NCBI GenBank assembly: GCA_001683735.1
Contig: LUGG01000003.1
Span: 2,604,001 to 2,668,000, forward strand
Origin: Grifola frondosa
Lineage: Eukaryota; Basidiomycota; Agaricomycetes; Polyporales; Grifolaceae
DNA: 64,000 nt
Direction: 5' to 3'
Shown: piece after piece, positions 37,250 to 48,256 of the stretch
Layout: each line of letters starts with the position of its first letter
Position numbering within the stretch: position 1 is the stretch's first letter
Program-made: the position numbers and the translations under genes
The notes under the pieces: generated by a model
What the model saw: the letters and a program-made list of their open reading frames with translations, nothing else
Databases searched by the model: none
Told to the model about the DNA's origin: nothing

Positions 37250-37903
37250 ATGTCCGAAACCCAGCGAGCAACTCAGGTTTACATCCGCGAGGTATCCGCC
37301 TCCGACTCGCCCGCCCTCTCACGCATCTGTCTTCTCACCGCAGACACAGGCCAATCTGCAGAACTGCTGCACGACTTCGGCGAGCTGCCAGGCCTAGTAT
37401 ACGCCGAGCCCTATGCACACCTCCCCGCCGCCTTCGGGTTCGTGATGGTCGACCCCGTCAAGGGAGACGAAGTAGTCGGCTACGTACTGGGGGCATACGA
37501 CACGCGCGCCTTTGAGCAACAGGCGAGCGAGGCATGGTATCCTCGTGTCCGTGCCAAGTACCCATATCCCCCGGCTGACCCCACGAGACCGCTGAAGGAT
37601 GCTGACAAACGGTACATCGAGATCTTGCACAACCCTCACCGAGCTGCACCGGTAGCCGTCGCGTTCTCTCCTGCACACCTACATATAGACATTCTCGCAG
37701 AATATCAAAGGCAAGGATGGGGGAGGAGACTTATCGGACGAGCGGTTGAATACTTGAAAGAGGAGAGGGGGCTGAGCCGCCTTTGGCTAGGGCTGGACCC
37801 GAAGAATGTTGGCGCGAAGAAATTCTATGAGAGGTTGGGCTTTGAAGAGATAAAGGAAGCGCCACCGGGGACTATGGGATTGCGGTTTGAGAATCTCGTA
37901 TAG
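37250..37903 (+). CDS. GNAT-family acetyltransferase
   Basis: Single-exon gene of 217 residues. ATG 37250 (SETQRATQVYIREVSASDSP) is the first Met of the frame with a good fit to the domain start. The GNAT fold is visible: IREVSASDSPALSRICLLT at the N-terminus, EVVGYVLGAYDTRAFE as the central strand, LHIDILAEYQRQGWGRRLI with the acetyl-CoA loop Q-R-Q-G-W-G, and GLDPKNVGAKKFYERLGFEE at the C-terminal strand-helix. Length is that of a stand-alone GNAT enzyme. The acceptor substrate cannot be inferred. The spacing to ThrE is a shared divergent promoter. Confidence 0.85.
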   Translation: MSETQRATQVYIREVSASDSPALSRICLLTADTGQSAELLHDFGELPGLVYAEPYAHLPAAFGFVMVDPVKGDEVVGYVLGAYDTRAFEQQASEAWYPRVRAKYPYPPADPTRPLKDADKRYIEILHNPHRAAPVAVAFSPAHLHIDILAEYQRQGWGRRLIGRAVEYLKEERGLSRLWLGLDPKNVGAKKFYERLGFEEIKEAPPGTMGLRFENLV

Positions 37904-40242
37904 TGAACTCACCAGATGTAGACAAGCGGGGAGTAGCAGTAGCAATGTTAGAACGTAAATGTGCTGCTGTTCGAAGTCGCCGTATGGTCGACGTCACAAT
38001 GGACATTGCAAGGTGGACCAACACACGACTGAAGGTCCTAATATTAATGCGACATGATGTCATGGCCGGAGTGATCTACACCCGTTATCAGATATGCAGA
38101 CATTCGGATACAGGACGCACAGCAGAAGCCGCAGCTACATGCACAGATGCCCTGAGACTTCCCGCGGTGACCGTGTGGTACCACATGTGAATAGCAGCAT
38201 CATATACAGCAAGACGGAGGACCATGGAGCGAAATTATATATCACAGATTTAGCGATCAACGTCATCGAGCGTGTCGTGATCGATCACTCGCGTCCAAGG
38301 CCAGCGGCGACCACGAAACCAGACCGTGATACAGTTTCGATAAAGCTGCCACGACACACAAAGCAGGGCTTGCTATTCGCGCTATCGGTGTTCGCAGTCT
38401 AGACATCTAGGCACGCGCTCCCAGAGACAGCGCCGGAGTATTTCTCCTGTTATAGCGAGGTGTGCGCGTGTACACAGGCGTACACGTTACCGCCAAGATG
38501 TGGGCGAGGGGCGCACGGGCGTCCAGAAAGAGATCGCGGCCGCCGAATCATTAATGATTTAGGAGCCCAAGTGTAAAAACGTGAAAGAAGCGTGCTACTG
38601 ATCAATCTTGAGTGTTGCAGACGATGCGATGGAATATTATGTGGCAGCGGCGGGTTATGCATTGAACGCTGACAGTGTGGATCGCGATGTTGACAAGGAG
38701 ATATGGACGTCCATGAAAAATAATAGGATGATTGCGTCCCCACCTGAAATAGGAAATTGAAAGGGATGACTCTGGAACGTACCGGTCATTTTGCAACATG
38801 CCCACCGACCTATTCTGATGAAAGGCGTAGTAGTACCATTTGACACCGACATCCCAATCATTGCATGCTGGCAGGGCTAGACCAACCGACCATCTGGGAT
38901 CAGCATCGCCGCTCAACATCAAGAAAAAAAGAATGAAATTGATGAACTCGAGACCTGATGTTCGCGGTACCTGTCACAAACCAGGCCGCTCTGCACTCCT
39001 ATGGAGTATGGAGAGTGCATGCGAAGTTAGGGTGGCCCGGCAGGAAGGCGGTCGACATCGTTGCGACACAAGCTGGACTGCTCTATGGCGGGGAATCTCA
39101 GGAGCCGTCTCAGTAAAATGGGAAACGTCTTGTCACGGGAAGGCAAGAAGCAGCAAACGATCGCCTTCGCTTTCCTGTGTTGGGCCAATGAATTGCCATA
39201 CCGCAGGCCATTGGTAAGGCACCAAAACAGAAGCACCAGCACAGGAGTTGACAAAGAGTTCCCATCCGGGTTAATATTGGTATGGAGGCGATACGCCGCA
39301 CCAAAGAGCAGGTGGTCGGTGGGCACAAAAGTGAATGAACACGAACGCGAAGGGGTGCTTCACAGTCGCCCCGGACATGCGGGCCACGTCCTGGCACAAC
39401 CCGCCCGCTCAAAACGCTGTTCCCATACGCGGCGTCGCGGCGGCAGTAGACTATCGTCTCGACCAACAGCACGCGGTCCGTGCGCACGGCTGGCCAGTCG
39501 CGTCCGGCCACCGCACCAAACCTTCGCGCGCATTGAGATGGAGATCATCAAGATATAAATGAGGCACGGCGAGAACGACTTCTAGTGCTCGACCGCGATC
39601 CAGTGTGTGCTAGAGCACGCACCTTCCTTCGGTATGCTCGGCGGCAGTCTAGAGGGAAGGGACGAGCATCGTTCGATCACTGGGAGCACTAGCAGGACGG
39701 TTCTGGATTGGATGGCCGTTAGCGCCGCCTGTCATTTGGTCGACGCCCCGACATAGCACGACATCTGTGCAGATGCAGAACATGAACGCGCAGGTGGACG
39801 ATTGGATGTCGAGCCTTACCTGGGTGGCGGTCTGGCTATCCTGAGGTTGCATGGTTAACCCACCATGGCAGGCTCCAGTGGAGTGAACTTAAACGACAGA
39901 TTTGGTTCAAGTGGACATCCACGAAGCGCCATGGTGGCGGAAACTTTTTCTTTGATTAAGCTATCTAGGTGCGGGTACCGTAATAGACATTGGGCGGTGT
40001 GCACAGTCACAGGCTCAAATCTAGCTCTAAGCGTGGGCATTTCGCGACCAGCTCGAGCGTGCGAGGCTCCTGAGAGGCGGACGAGCCCCAAGATAAGATG
40101 TTTTCGTTGCATGGTTGCGCAGAGACTGCGGCAGGAAGGCCGGTGAGATTTATGGAGCCACTGCACTGGGACGAGAAAATATGTTTTCAGAATAGGAGCG
40201 GACAAACATGCACCGAAACGACGGAAAGAACAAAAAAAGACG
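37904..40242. other. Gene-poor region, about 2.3 kb
   Basis: Between the GNAT gene (plus) and the 3' end of EMC10 (minus). Open frames up to 165 codons exist on both strands (for example 39061-39558 plus, 39110-39511 minus, 39855-40313 minus), but they overlap each other, lack recognisable motifs and do not join by convincing splice sites. Some minus-strand frames near 38600-39330 contain hydrophobic stretches, so a rapidly evolving membrane protein is possible. I cannot support one. Confidence 0.45.
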
Positions 40243-41265
40243 CTATTGTCCACTTGCACCGCCTCTCGGTCCAGGGCGTCCGCCGCCTTCTTCTTCGGGA
40301 GCTGAGGGTGCAAGCACTTGATAAAGCGAATAAATGCGATCGGTCAGTAGCGGACGAATATTTTCGGAAATTGTGGACCCACCCATGGCGACGAGCGCTA
40401 TAGCGATATACATCCAGTACTTCTCGATAAACGATTTTTCAGGAACGGGTTCTACGGGTTTACCCTCGGCCGTGACAGGTGGTGGCACGCGCAGCTGAGG
40501 CCTGAACGAGCATAGTATTGTGGACAGTCAGCGAACGGAGCTCGACAAGAGAGCGCGAGTCACAGGACGCACAGCGGTGGGAATGTCGGTGATCGGAGCA
40601 GCACACTCGAATTGGTAATATACCCGTACTCGACCGGGCTGGAGCTCAGACCAGAGCCTGCTTTCGTGCTGCGAGGCTTCTTTGGACACGCGCCGTCATG
40701 TGGGACCGGTGCAATGAAGTAGTCGAGACTGAAGGGCGTGCCGTCCGGCGCGAGATGGAAGGTGAGGGATTCGGACGTGCTTCGGGGCATATGGCACTGG
40801 ACATGAAAAGGACCGCAACTGTCAGACAAATGCGGCCAGGTGTGACACGAGAGGGATGCAAAATTGCGAACGGGTTGCATCATCGAGGCGCAAATTAGGA
40901 GGCCAGAAGACGCACTGGATTTGGCGGGGGAGAGGCCGGAATAAGGGACTCACGGCGAGGACAGCAGACACGCTCCACTGTGTTTGATCTGTATCGCCGG
41001 GGTGCTCTAGTGCGACCTGGTAGAGTGCGCCGTTTGCGCCGTCGGCTGTGTGCATGAACTCAGTAAGGTCATCGGCGAGGGTCTCGGAAGGCACTAGGCG
41101 GGCGGCGGTGGCAGGGCCCGCTCCAGACACGTGAAGGGTTGCGCGGTGTACATAGGGGACTTCTTGGAGATTAGGGAGCGAGACTCTATGCAGGATGCGG
41201 AGAGAAGAGTCTGCGAGGACAGAGGGGACGGCGGCGACAAGGCTGAGGAGGAGGAGAAAGAACAT
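40243..41265 (-). CDS. EMC10: ER membrane protein complex subunit 10 (EMC10)
   Basis: Lumenal/membrane subunit of the ER membrane protein complex, which inserts tail-anchored and multi-pass proteins. Start 41265 gives a signal peptide (FFLLLLSLVAAVPSVLA). The lumenal domain shows LRILHRVSLPNL, DLTEFMHTADGANGALYQVA and, after an intron ending near 40807, CHMPRSTSESLTFHLAPDG, then TPFSLDYFIAPVPHDGACP, characteristic of EMC10. The last exon has one membrane segment YWMYIAIALVAMGGS near the C-terminus, then a short Gly/Pro-rich tail ending GGASGQ. Three exons. Normal length for the family. Confidence 0.82.
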
Positions 41266-41790
41266 GCCGGCGACTGCGAATCAAGATGACGCTTGCTCAT
41301 TGGACGAGTTGCTGAGTGTGTGACCCGTTGTGACATATTGTGACACATCTCCGGTGATTGGCTGGTTTGTGATGTCATGCTTCCTTCCTGCGGAATCTTT
41401 CTCAAAGATCATCGCACACGCGGCGAGTCTGCGTTGCCACACTGTTGCTACGTACGGAGTACCATTCCGCCTCCCAACGCCTCAGGTCTCAGACCTCAGT
41501 CGCGGTCCCACAACACAGCATACATCGCTATGTCTGCCACGGCTGCTCGCACGACCGAGAAGCCGCGGTGTGGACGTGACTGTGCTGTGATTGGGTGGGA
41601 CAGGGCAATGGATGTGATTGGTGGGAGAGGGAGGCCTGGAACGCTATTGGTTCTGGACACTTGAGAGTTCGTGTACACTGTTCTCGACTCGACAGTCCGC
41701 TAATAAATGGCGACCGGCCAACCAGCTGCCTCTCTCACTTGATCCCCTTTCGCCCCTCTCACCAATCGAACCCCTCCTCTCTTACTCGCC
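41266..41790. promoter_or_regulatory. Divergent spacer with repeated motifs
   Basis: 525 bases between EMC10 and the 41791 gene. It contains TTGTGACA repeated (41333-41352), several ATTGG/CCAAT boxes (near 41359, 41590, 41619), a TGATGTCA CRE/ATF-like site near 41372-41379, and the inverted repeat AGGTCTCAGACCT at about 41484-41496. These look like transcription-factor sites, but the factors are not known. Confidence 0.45.
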
Positions 41791-42399
41791 ATGAAATACC
41801 GCTCGCCGTCCCCCGATGCCGGCCTCCTTACCCCTCCTGACTCTCCATCCTCGTCTGACATGGCTAATTCAGCTGTTACCCTCCTAAATTCTCTCGAGGC
41901 TTTTTATCAGCAGGAGCGCTACTGGGTGCACCATACCCGCGCATCTCTCGAGCTCGCTCTGTCCAAAGGTATCGACGCACCCAGCATACCGCCTACATTG
42001 GATTGTCAGCTCCCTTCACCCCCTTCCTCATCATCAGACCCTGCGTCGCCACAAAACACCGTTACCGGCGCTGCCGCCGCCGCTAACACCACCACCACCA
42101 CCACCACCGCTGCCGACCCAGTGGTCATCAAATCCGAGCCCGACAATCCGTCGGCAGAGTCGCTTTCGGAAGCACGCGCACGTTCTACGCGTTGGCTGCA
42201 CCGGAAGAATGGCATGAAGCTCAAGCTAGATGGCATCTCGCACCACCACAGACGCAAGCGGCCCCATCGCGCTTCGCCGTCGGAGCCGCGTGCGCGTCTG
42301 CTGGAGATGTTCTCGGAGCTCATGGACGCAAGGATGGAAAGCTGTCAGCGGGTACAGCGGCTTGTTCGCAGCGCGAACAGGACAGACTTGTTTATGTGA
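41791..42399 (+). CDS. Uncharacterised nuclear-type protein, intronless
   Basis: 202 residues in one exon; I do not recognise the family. It starts MKYRSPSPDAGLLTPPDSPS, a Ser/Pro-rich segment with SP/TP sites. A helical stretch SAVTLLNSLEAFYQQERYWV follows, then a low-complexity region with a run of seven threonines after an alanine run, then VIKSEP, which fits the SUMO-acceptor consensus, then a basic cluster HHHRRKRPHR that could be a nuclear localisation signal. The C-terminus is a helix ARLLEMFSELMDARMESCQR. Codon use and the pyrimidine-rich leader support a real gene. A transcription-related role is a guess only. Confidence 0.65.
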   Translation: MKYRSPSPDAGLLTPPDSPSSSDMANSAVTLLNSLEAFYQQERYWVHHTRASLELALSKGIDAPSIPPTLDCQLPSPPSSSSDPASPQNTVTGAAAAANTTTTTTTAADPVVIKSEPDNPSAESLSEARARSTRWLHRKNGMKLKLDGISHHHRRKRPHRASPSEPRARLLEMFSELMDARMESCQRVQRLVRSANRTDLFM

Positions 42400-43017
42400 T
42401 GATGATGGTATGTGGATACGCACCTGCGACGTGTTGCGCCTTTGGCTGACCAGGATTCGCAGTGCACATGAGCACACGCATATACCCCAGCGCTGGGTTA
42501 GCGCAGATAACGTCCAGGATACTGTATCTATAGCAGGTTGGGCAGGGTTGGGTGGATGACTGTGTTGTAGCGGGTCGTCTGGTTATTTTCTGTGTTAGTG
42601 GTTCTGCGTCGCGTCCTCACATAATTATACGAGCCAATCAGATAGCAGTGCGGGTAGGATGCCATACATCAATAGTTGTCTGTACCTTAGACGATACACG
42701 CAATGATATGGTTATGACTGCCATCGTGCACCGGTCTGGTGGTGAACAGAAAAGATAGATCATCGCAACTGCTTGACAGATGAGAGAAGGAGTTCTGTGG
42801 TGAACGTAGCCAATGGGACGAGGCACGCCACAGTGCAAATAGTTACAAATACACCGCCTTTACCATTGGCTAGAGACCATCCCAAATGGGACTTGTTACT
42901 CATACCGCTGGTCACAGACCTAGTACTTACTCTATCAAGTCTTCAGCTCTAACACGTTCTACGGTATACCTCACTTATCAAAACATTTCTCCCTCCCCCT
43001 TCCCTCTCTCATATTCT
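42400..43017. promoter_or_regulatory. Spacer upstream of the BSD2/NDFIP-like gene
   Basis: About 620 bases between two plus-strand genes; no supported gene. A pyrimidine-rich tract (TCTCCCTCCCCCTTCCCTCT) directly precedes the next ATG, as at many fungal transcription starts. Confidence 0.35.
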
Positions 43018-44530
43018 ATGTCTGCTCGGTATGCTCCTCTACCTAATCCACATACCAACCCCAACGCAGTCGACGAGATGGAGGCAGCCTTCAACGATTC
43101 TGACGACGACGAGGACCATCGCCCACTGAGCACCGCACGGAACGGCTACCACTCCCTCCCCAATGCAGAGCCTCCTGCTGTTCAGGAGTCTATACCCGCC
43201 GTCCCAGGTGCTTACGATTTTGAGAACGTAGACTACGACTACACGCGGCCGCCCCCTGGCTCCCCGCCAGGGCCATCATCGCGGGCACTGCCGAACGAGT
43301 TTGGCAACTCAAATGGACTCGTGCCGTCCTTCAGCTCGCTCGATGTACAGGCCGATGCAGAGAGGGGTGGATGGTTCAGGCGGACTGCTGTGTCGATCCT
43401 CCCGACACACTACGTGCGGCGCTGGGGTCTTGCGCCGGAAGTACCTAACGGTGCTGTCGGCGGAGGCATCGGCAATGATGGCGTATTTGCGAACGTCACC
43501 GCCAAGCCTACGCGGCCTATACGCATTCAGGATGGTACGTCCTCTCGACTCTGATCATGATCGTATTTGCTTATCGTCCGCAGGCGATGAGACGTACCTC
43601 GTCCCTGAGGAAGCGCAGAAGGACGCTCCTCCCTCCTACGCTACGGCGCAAGCCGACGCCGTCCCACCATACTGGGAGACGACCATCCACGCACCTTCCT
43701 CCGCCAATAGCCCAGGCGAGATCATTATCGATTCACTTCCCACCGGCAGCCTGTTCTCGTTCCTCTGGAACATGCTCGTCTCCATCTCCTTCCAGTTCGT
43801 TGGCTTCCTCCTCACGTACCTGCTCCACACCACGCACGCGGCCAAGCTTGGCTCCCGCGCTGGCCTCGGTATTACGCTCATCCAGTATGGCTTTGCGATG
43901 CGTGGGAGGGATGACTTGACTGGAGATCAGAGCGACTCGTGGGCAGACCCCAAGCCGTCTTTCGAGACGGCGGCTGAAGCTGAGGCGTACTATCGCAATC
44001 TAAATGCCACAGCCACTGCGCCTGTCCCTAGCCCAACCTCAGACAACGCACAGTTCATCGTGGGAGACGCCACAACCGAATGGCTCTCGTTCCTTCTCAT
44101 GACAGTTGGTACGTTACACCAACCTCACTTCTGTAAACGCATACTCATCATCGTTCGCATAGGCTGGTTTATTCTCCTCACATCTCTTCTCGGCTTCTGG
44201 CGCGTCAAGCGGTGGGAGCGCGGGATTCTTTCTTCACAGCAAGACGTCCCTCCTGTCCCGTCACAAGACCAATCGCAAGGCCCCGCGATCATCCGCAGCT
44301 TCGAACGCCTCTTCGGGGTGCAGGGTCTCGCGGACGGGCCGTTCCTCCGCACGAGTTTCGGCTTCCCCGGCGCCATGCAGCGCGAGGTCGATGAGGAGGT
44401 CGAACAGCCGAGTGGTGCATATATTCTCCCGTTGGTCCCCGACGACCCCGACCGCAACCAGCAGATCGCGCGGGCGGTCGCGGACGAGGCACGGCTGCAC
44501 CAGGATCTGCGGTCGGCCGGGTTGCTATGA
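43018..44530 (+). CDS. BSD2: BSD2/NDFIP-like adaptor for a NEDD4-type ubiquitin ligase
   Basis: Golgi/endosomal membrane adaptor that recruits Rsp5/NEDD4 ligases to transporters (yeast Bsd2 controls metal transporter turnover; animals have NDFIP1/2). Three exons (43018-43534, 43584-44108, 44163-44530) give 469 residues. The hydrophilic N-terminus includes two PY-type motifs close together, PPSY and PPYW, that would bind WW domains. Three hydrophobic segments follow: GSLFSFLWNMLVSISFQFVG with FLLTYLLHT, GLGITLIQYGFAM, and WLSFLLMTVGWFILLTSLLG split by the second intron. The C-terminal tail is cytosolic. The three-membrane-span topology plus PY motifs is diagnostic of the family. The closest named member cannot be decided from sequence alone. 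Confidence 0.83.
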
Positions 44531-44913
44531 GCTACGGTGCAATAGAGGGCGTGACAGAAGTTCTCGTCGCATGTATACAAGCTGGCCTCCGTCATATTGG
44601 CTGTTTGACGCAGGTGTTGGCAATCTCAATTGATATTTCTGGACGCTTCCCGTTCTGCTGTCCTGTTTTGGCTTGGATGTCCGTTCCTTTGTCCCGCTGT
44701 CTTGTGTATTTTAACATATATATCTTCATCTTCTTGGCGACAACATTTCAACACCGGATATTATCGCATCGCTGTGTCATGTGCATACAACAATCTGCGC
44801 GGATTACATTCTCGGCTACATTCGTCAGAGTACACGGTGTTTGTACTACGTTCTTCTATATATATGTACTTCGACACCGTGTCTCGCATGGCTGGATGGA
44901 CCGAACGCGCGAA
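44531..44913. other. Convergent 3' spacer
   Basis: 383 bases between the 3' ends of the BSD2-like gene (plus) and FRS1 (minus). T-rich on the plus strand; expected to hold both polyadenylation regions. Nothing else seen. Confidence 0.4.
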
Positions 44914-47296
44914 TCAATTCGCATTCGTCCACACCGTCTGCAATTCCTTCTTGAAAGGCTCTAGGGTGAACTCTAGCGCGGAGCACGGATATGTGATCTC
45001 GAATTTCTCGAGTACGGTGGGGTGCAGGATCCCGAGCATGCCGATCTCCTTGTCGCCCGGCTTGTGCAGCGCAGCCTTGATGTCGCGCGTTATCTCTGAA
45101 ATGGTGTTGTTCTCCGTCGGCGGCGGGCGGTAGTATATTGTCGCAGCACGTCCCGGGAAGAACGTGGGATCTATCGACGGCACATCTCAGCACTCCGCAC
45201 CAGCGACGAAACTGAAGCAGCCCACCATGTCTCTCTTTGATATAATATCCCGTCTCGGCCTTGAAGTCGGTGCCCGCGATGCGGGGCACCTCGAGCATCT
45301 GCATGATCCTGTCAAGTATACCGTGCACGACCTCGAACCCGGCCGTCTTGTTGCACCACACCGCCGCGGCGTGGCGCACGTTGCGCGCCTGGCGCTCGAG
45401 CGCGGCGTCCTTGACCACGACGTCGGACGTCTCGAACACGCGGATCGGGAGCGCGTGCGAGCGGTTCTCGCGGATCGTCTTGAGCAGCCCCGGGATGAGC
45501 GACGTGCGTACGACCTGGAACTCGAGCGTCTTCGGGTTCGCTATCCGCACGGCCTGCGTCCCGTCGTCCGAGCGGTTCAGCCACCCGAAGTTCTCTTCGT
45601 GCGAGCACTGATGGGCCGGATGCTCAGCATATGATGATGCGCGATCTGATGATATGGGGAGAACTGACCAGGATGAGGGGGAGGACTTCGACCCACCCTG
45701 CGAGCGCCCACTCCGTCCGCACGATGTCGCTCAGCTTGCTTAGCGCCAGCGGCTGCGCAACCGTGCTCGTGGACGGGAAGGTGTCGGGAAGGTTGTTGAA
45801 TCCGTACGCGATCGCAGTATCCTCCATGATGTCGCATTCGTGCAGAATGTCGGGACGCGTGGGGGGAACCATCACGGCTACCTCATCAGGATTATTTGGC
45901 GATACGGAGGCGGTAAGTGTCATGCGTTCGAGGAGCTTGGAGACTTCCGTCGCGTCCAACGAAAGACCTGTGCATGAGTTGACGTATGATGCTCGCGCAA
46001 TGGTAGGGCGGTAGGAGAGATCTGGGGTGATGTGAGTCGTTCCATCAGGGTAGACAATTCTGCAGGGCTCGATTCTAATAGAAAAGTCATCAACACTAGA
46101 GCACACGACACAGATGAAACATTTGCGATGCTCACGTGAGCGGCTCCTTGCAATATTCTGAGAACATTGTGGAGATGATGTTCACGACAATGCCAAGCTT
46201 CGTCTCGTCAGTTGCAGTGACGTCTATGAACACGTTGCGAGTGTTCAGCGTGATTTTGCTGTGCTCCGAATTGATGATTGGGGGCATTGATAGTACCGTG
46301 TCATTCACATCGTAGATGACGGGGAACACGGGGGAGTCTCGGATGATGGGCAAGTATCGTGCGAGGTGCTTCTCAGACTGAAAAGCAAAATTAAAGATCA
46401 AGCTGTGCAACCTCATGGCGACCGCGTACCTCATACACTGTCATGAGTTCCTCTGCTGTGTACTCCTTCTGTTTCGACAAGGGCACGAACTTGATGTTCT
46501 TGGGCGGTCTCGCCTCATACCTGAAAGGTGGCTGAATTGTGTCCAAATCGTGCGTACCAATGGCGACGAATTGACGTCGTCTGCAGATATTCTGGTGCAA
46601 CTTGTCCTGCAAGTCGATGAACGATTCGTATGAACGTTGGGTAAATTTTATGTTGCGTAAGATGGCGGCTGCGAAATATGGGCGAATTTTTTGTGTCTTT
46701 ATCGCGTCAGGATTTAGTTCATGGATTGCAACCGCGTACTCACCTCCGGGGATACAGTAATAGTCAACAGTGCATTCTCCCCACCCTTCGGATACACCAG
46801 TTTATATTGTGGAGGCTTGTCCAGTCCTAGAAAAGCTCGGAGACCACGAGAAATGCCTTCGATACAAAGTAGATCGTATCTAAAGATATCGATGGCCTTC
46901 GTGACTGCATTCCAGTGAGCGTAGCACACACTAACCTGTTTGCAGGAACCTCTATCTTCAATTGCTGTTACAACATTGTTGAGATAAATGGTTATTCGCT
47001 TAAAAATATAAGACTCACTGGACGTTCAGTAGGCAAACCTTTCTTTCTCGCTGCCTCCACCTCTTCCGTGGTCTGAAAGCCTGGTGAGAACAATCCATAA
47101 AGTATCAACGTACCGCACACGCACATCCTCATCGAGCTCAAGACCAAAGTCGAACAAGAGCTGGTCGAACGCTTCTGAAGCTATTGTTCCAAGTCCATCA
47201 GCATCAGTATTTCATGCACGCTCCAGGGTGGGATTCACAATATTCGCGTCCGAGCCGTCGCCAGAGATCCTCCTTGTCTACTGCGACGGTAGGCAT
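44914..47296 (-). CDS. FRS1: Phenylalanyl-tRNA synthetase beta subunit, cytosolic
   Basis: Structural and tRNA-binding subunit partnering FRS2. The short first exon starts at 47296 ([19 protein letters not shown]), the hallmark N-terminus of eukaryotic PheRS beta. Later exons: [38 protein letters not shown] (the editing-domain block), [62 protein letters not shown], the B5-type region [17 protein letters not shown] with [20 protein letters not shown], and [15 protein letters not shown]-terminal intron ending near 45176 joins GYYIKERH to [10 protein letters not shown], followed by [20 protein letters not shown] and the stop at 44914. About nine exons, none interrupted. Confidence 0.93.
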
Positions 47297-47682
47297 TCTA
47301 GCTTGTTTGTGAGGAACGATGCAGTGAAAGAACAAGCTAGATGCAGCAATCAAAAGCCAGAGAGTCGTCGATGAGGTCTGCAGCGTCTTCAGATTCAGTC
47401 ACGATGATCGAGTCACGAGCCATAATATTGGCGATCTTATTTCCCAAATGGTAAGTTCACAAGTTCGATTCGAGTGAGCGCACGTATTCATTGCATAGTG
47501 AAAGATTCACGAGCAATTGGCATTCATGTAGTGCTATATTCTGGTACTGTGTGCATATGAATATATTGGGCTTTTTGGACTACATTCAATATTGTACTAG
47601 TCCTTTACTGAACATTGATACTAAAAATGGGGCATAAGACATGATGCTTCTGCTGAGCTCGTGAAATCCTTGTCCAGTACTC

Positions 47683-48256
47683 CTAGTTGCCATCATTGCG
47701 GCACTGCGAGACAAAACAAATTAGAAATTGTGCTCTTGCTTAAGACCAAACGGCAGCTTACGCAAACTTGGACAGGTGCACCATTGCAGCTCCCAGAATT
47801 GGGATCTCCCCTGCAAGCATAGCTACACGCATCCGTCCGTCAAATACGATACCAATAATATTTGGTCTGTGGAATGACGTACTTCAGCCCGTCCAGATGG
47901 AGCGCCGTGATTGTAATAGGCGGCGGCGAGCACGAAAATAGCGGCTCGTCGCAGGGGTTGGTCGTAACGAGACTATAGACTTGGTTGCAAGAGTCATCGA
48001 CAACAGCATCTTGGAAATGATCTGTCAGCGGGCGACATCAGTTCAAGCGAAGGATGGAAAGCTCACAGCCAAATCCCCCGGTGCCAGGCTCGGAGCCATC
48101 ATCGATGATACCATAGCTACAGGGCAAGAATGCATTCAATCGCGGATGACAATAAATAACACGTCAGAAAAGTCCGTACTTGTAGCCAGGACAGATGGCT
48201 GCAACTTGCGATGCGAGGGCAACAAGGCCTAACATAGACATAAGCGTAGACCTCAT
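47683..48256 (-). CDS. Small secreted cysteine-rich protein (115 residues, 8 Cys)
   Basis: Five short exons on the minus strand (48256-48180, 48116-48067, 48021-47883, 47822-47762, 47703-47683) with canonical GT-AG borders sum to exactly 348 bases. The protein starts with a signal peptide (MRSTLMSMLGLVALASQVAA) and a mature region of about 95 residues with eight cysteines, consistent with four disulfides. The order is C-P-G-Y near the start, then D-D-S-C, N-P-C, F-S-C, Y-A-C-R, G-S-C, and C-C near the end. No family is recognised. Small secreted cysteine-rich proteins are common in basidiomycete secretomes, where some act as effectors or surface proteins; whether this one does is unknown. A TATAAA-like element lies at about 48398-48403 upstream. 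The exons are too short to show as long open frames. Confidence 0.72.

Noticed and set aside
39855..40313. 152-codon minus-strand frame behind EMC10
   Set aside because: It overlaps the EMC10 C-terminal exon in another frame and then continues into 3' flank; no motif.
47455..47475. GTTCGATTC resembling a tRNA B-box
   Set aside because: No matching A-box, no acceptor-stem pairing and no anticodon arm around it.
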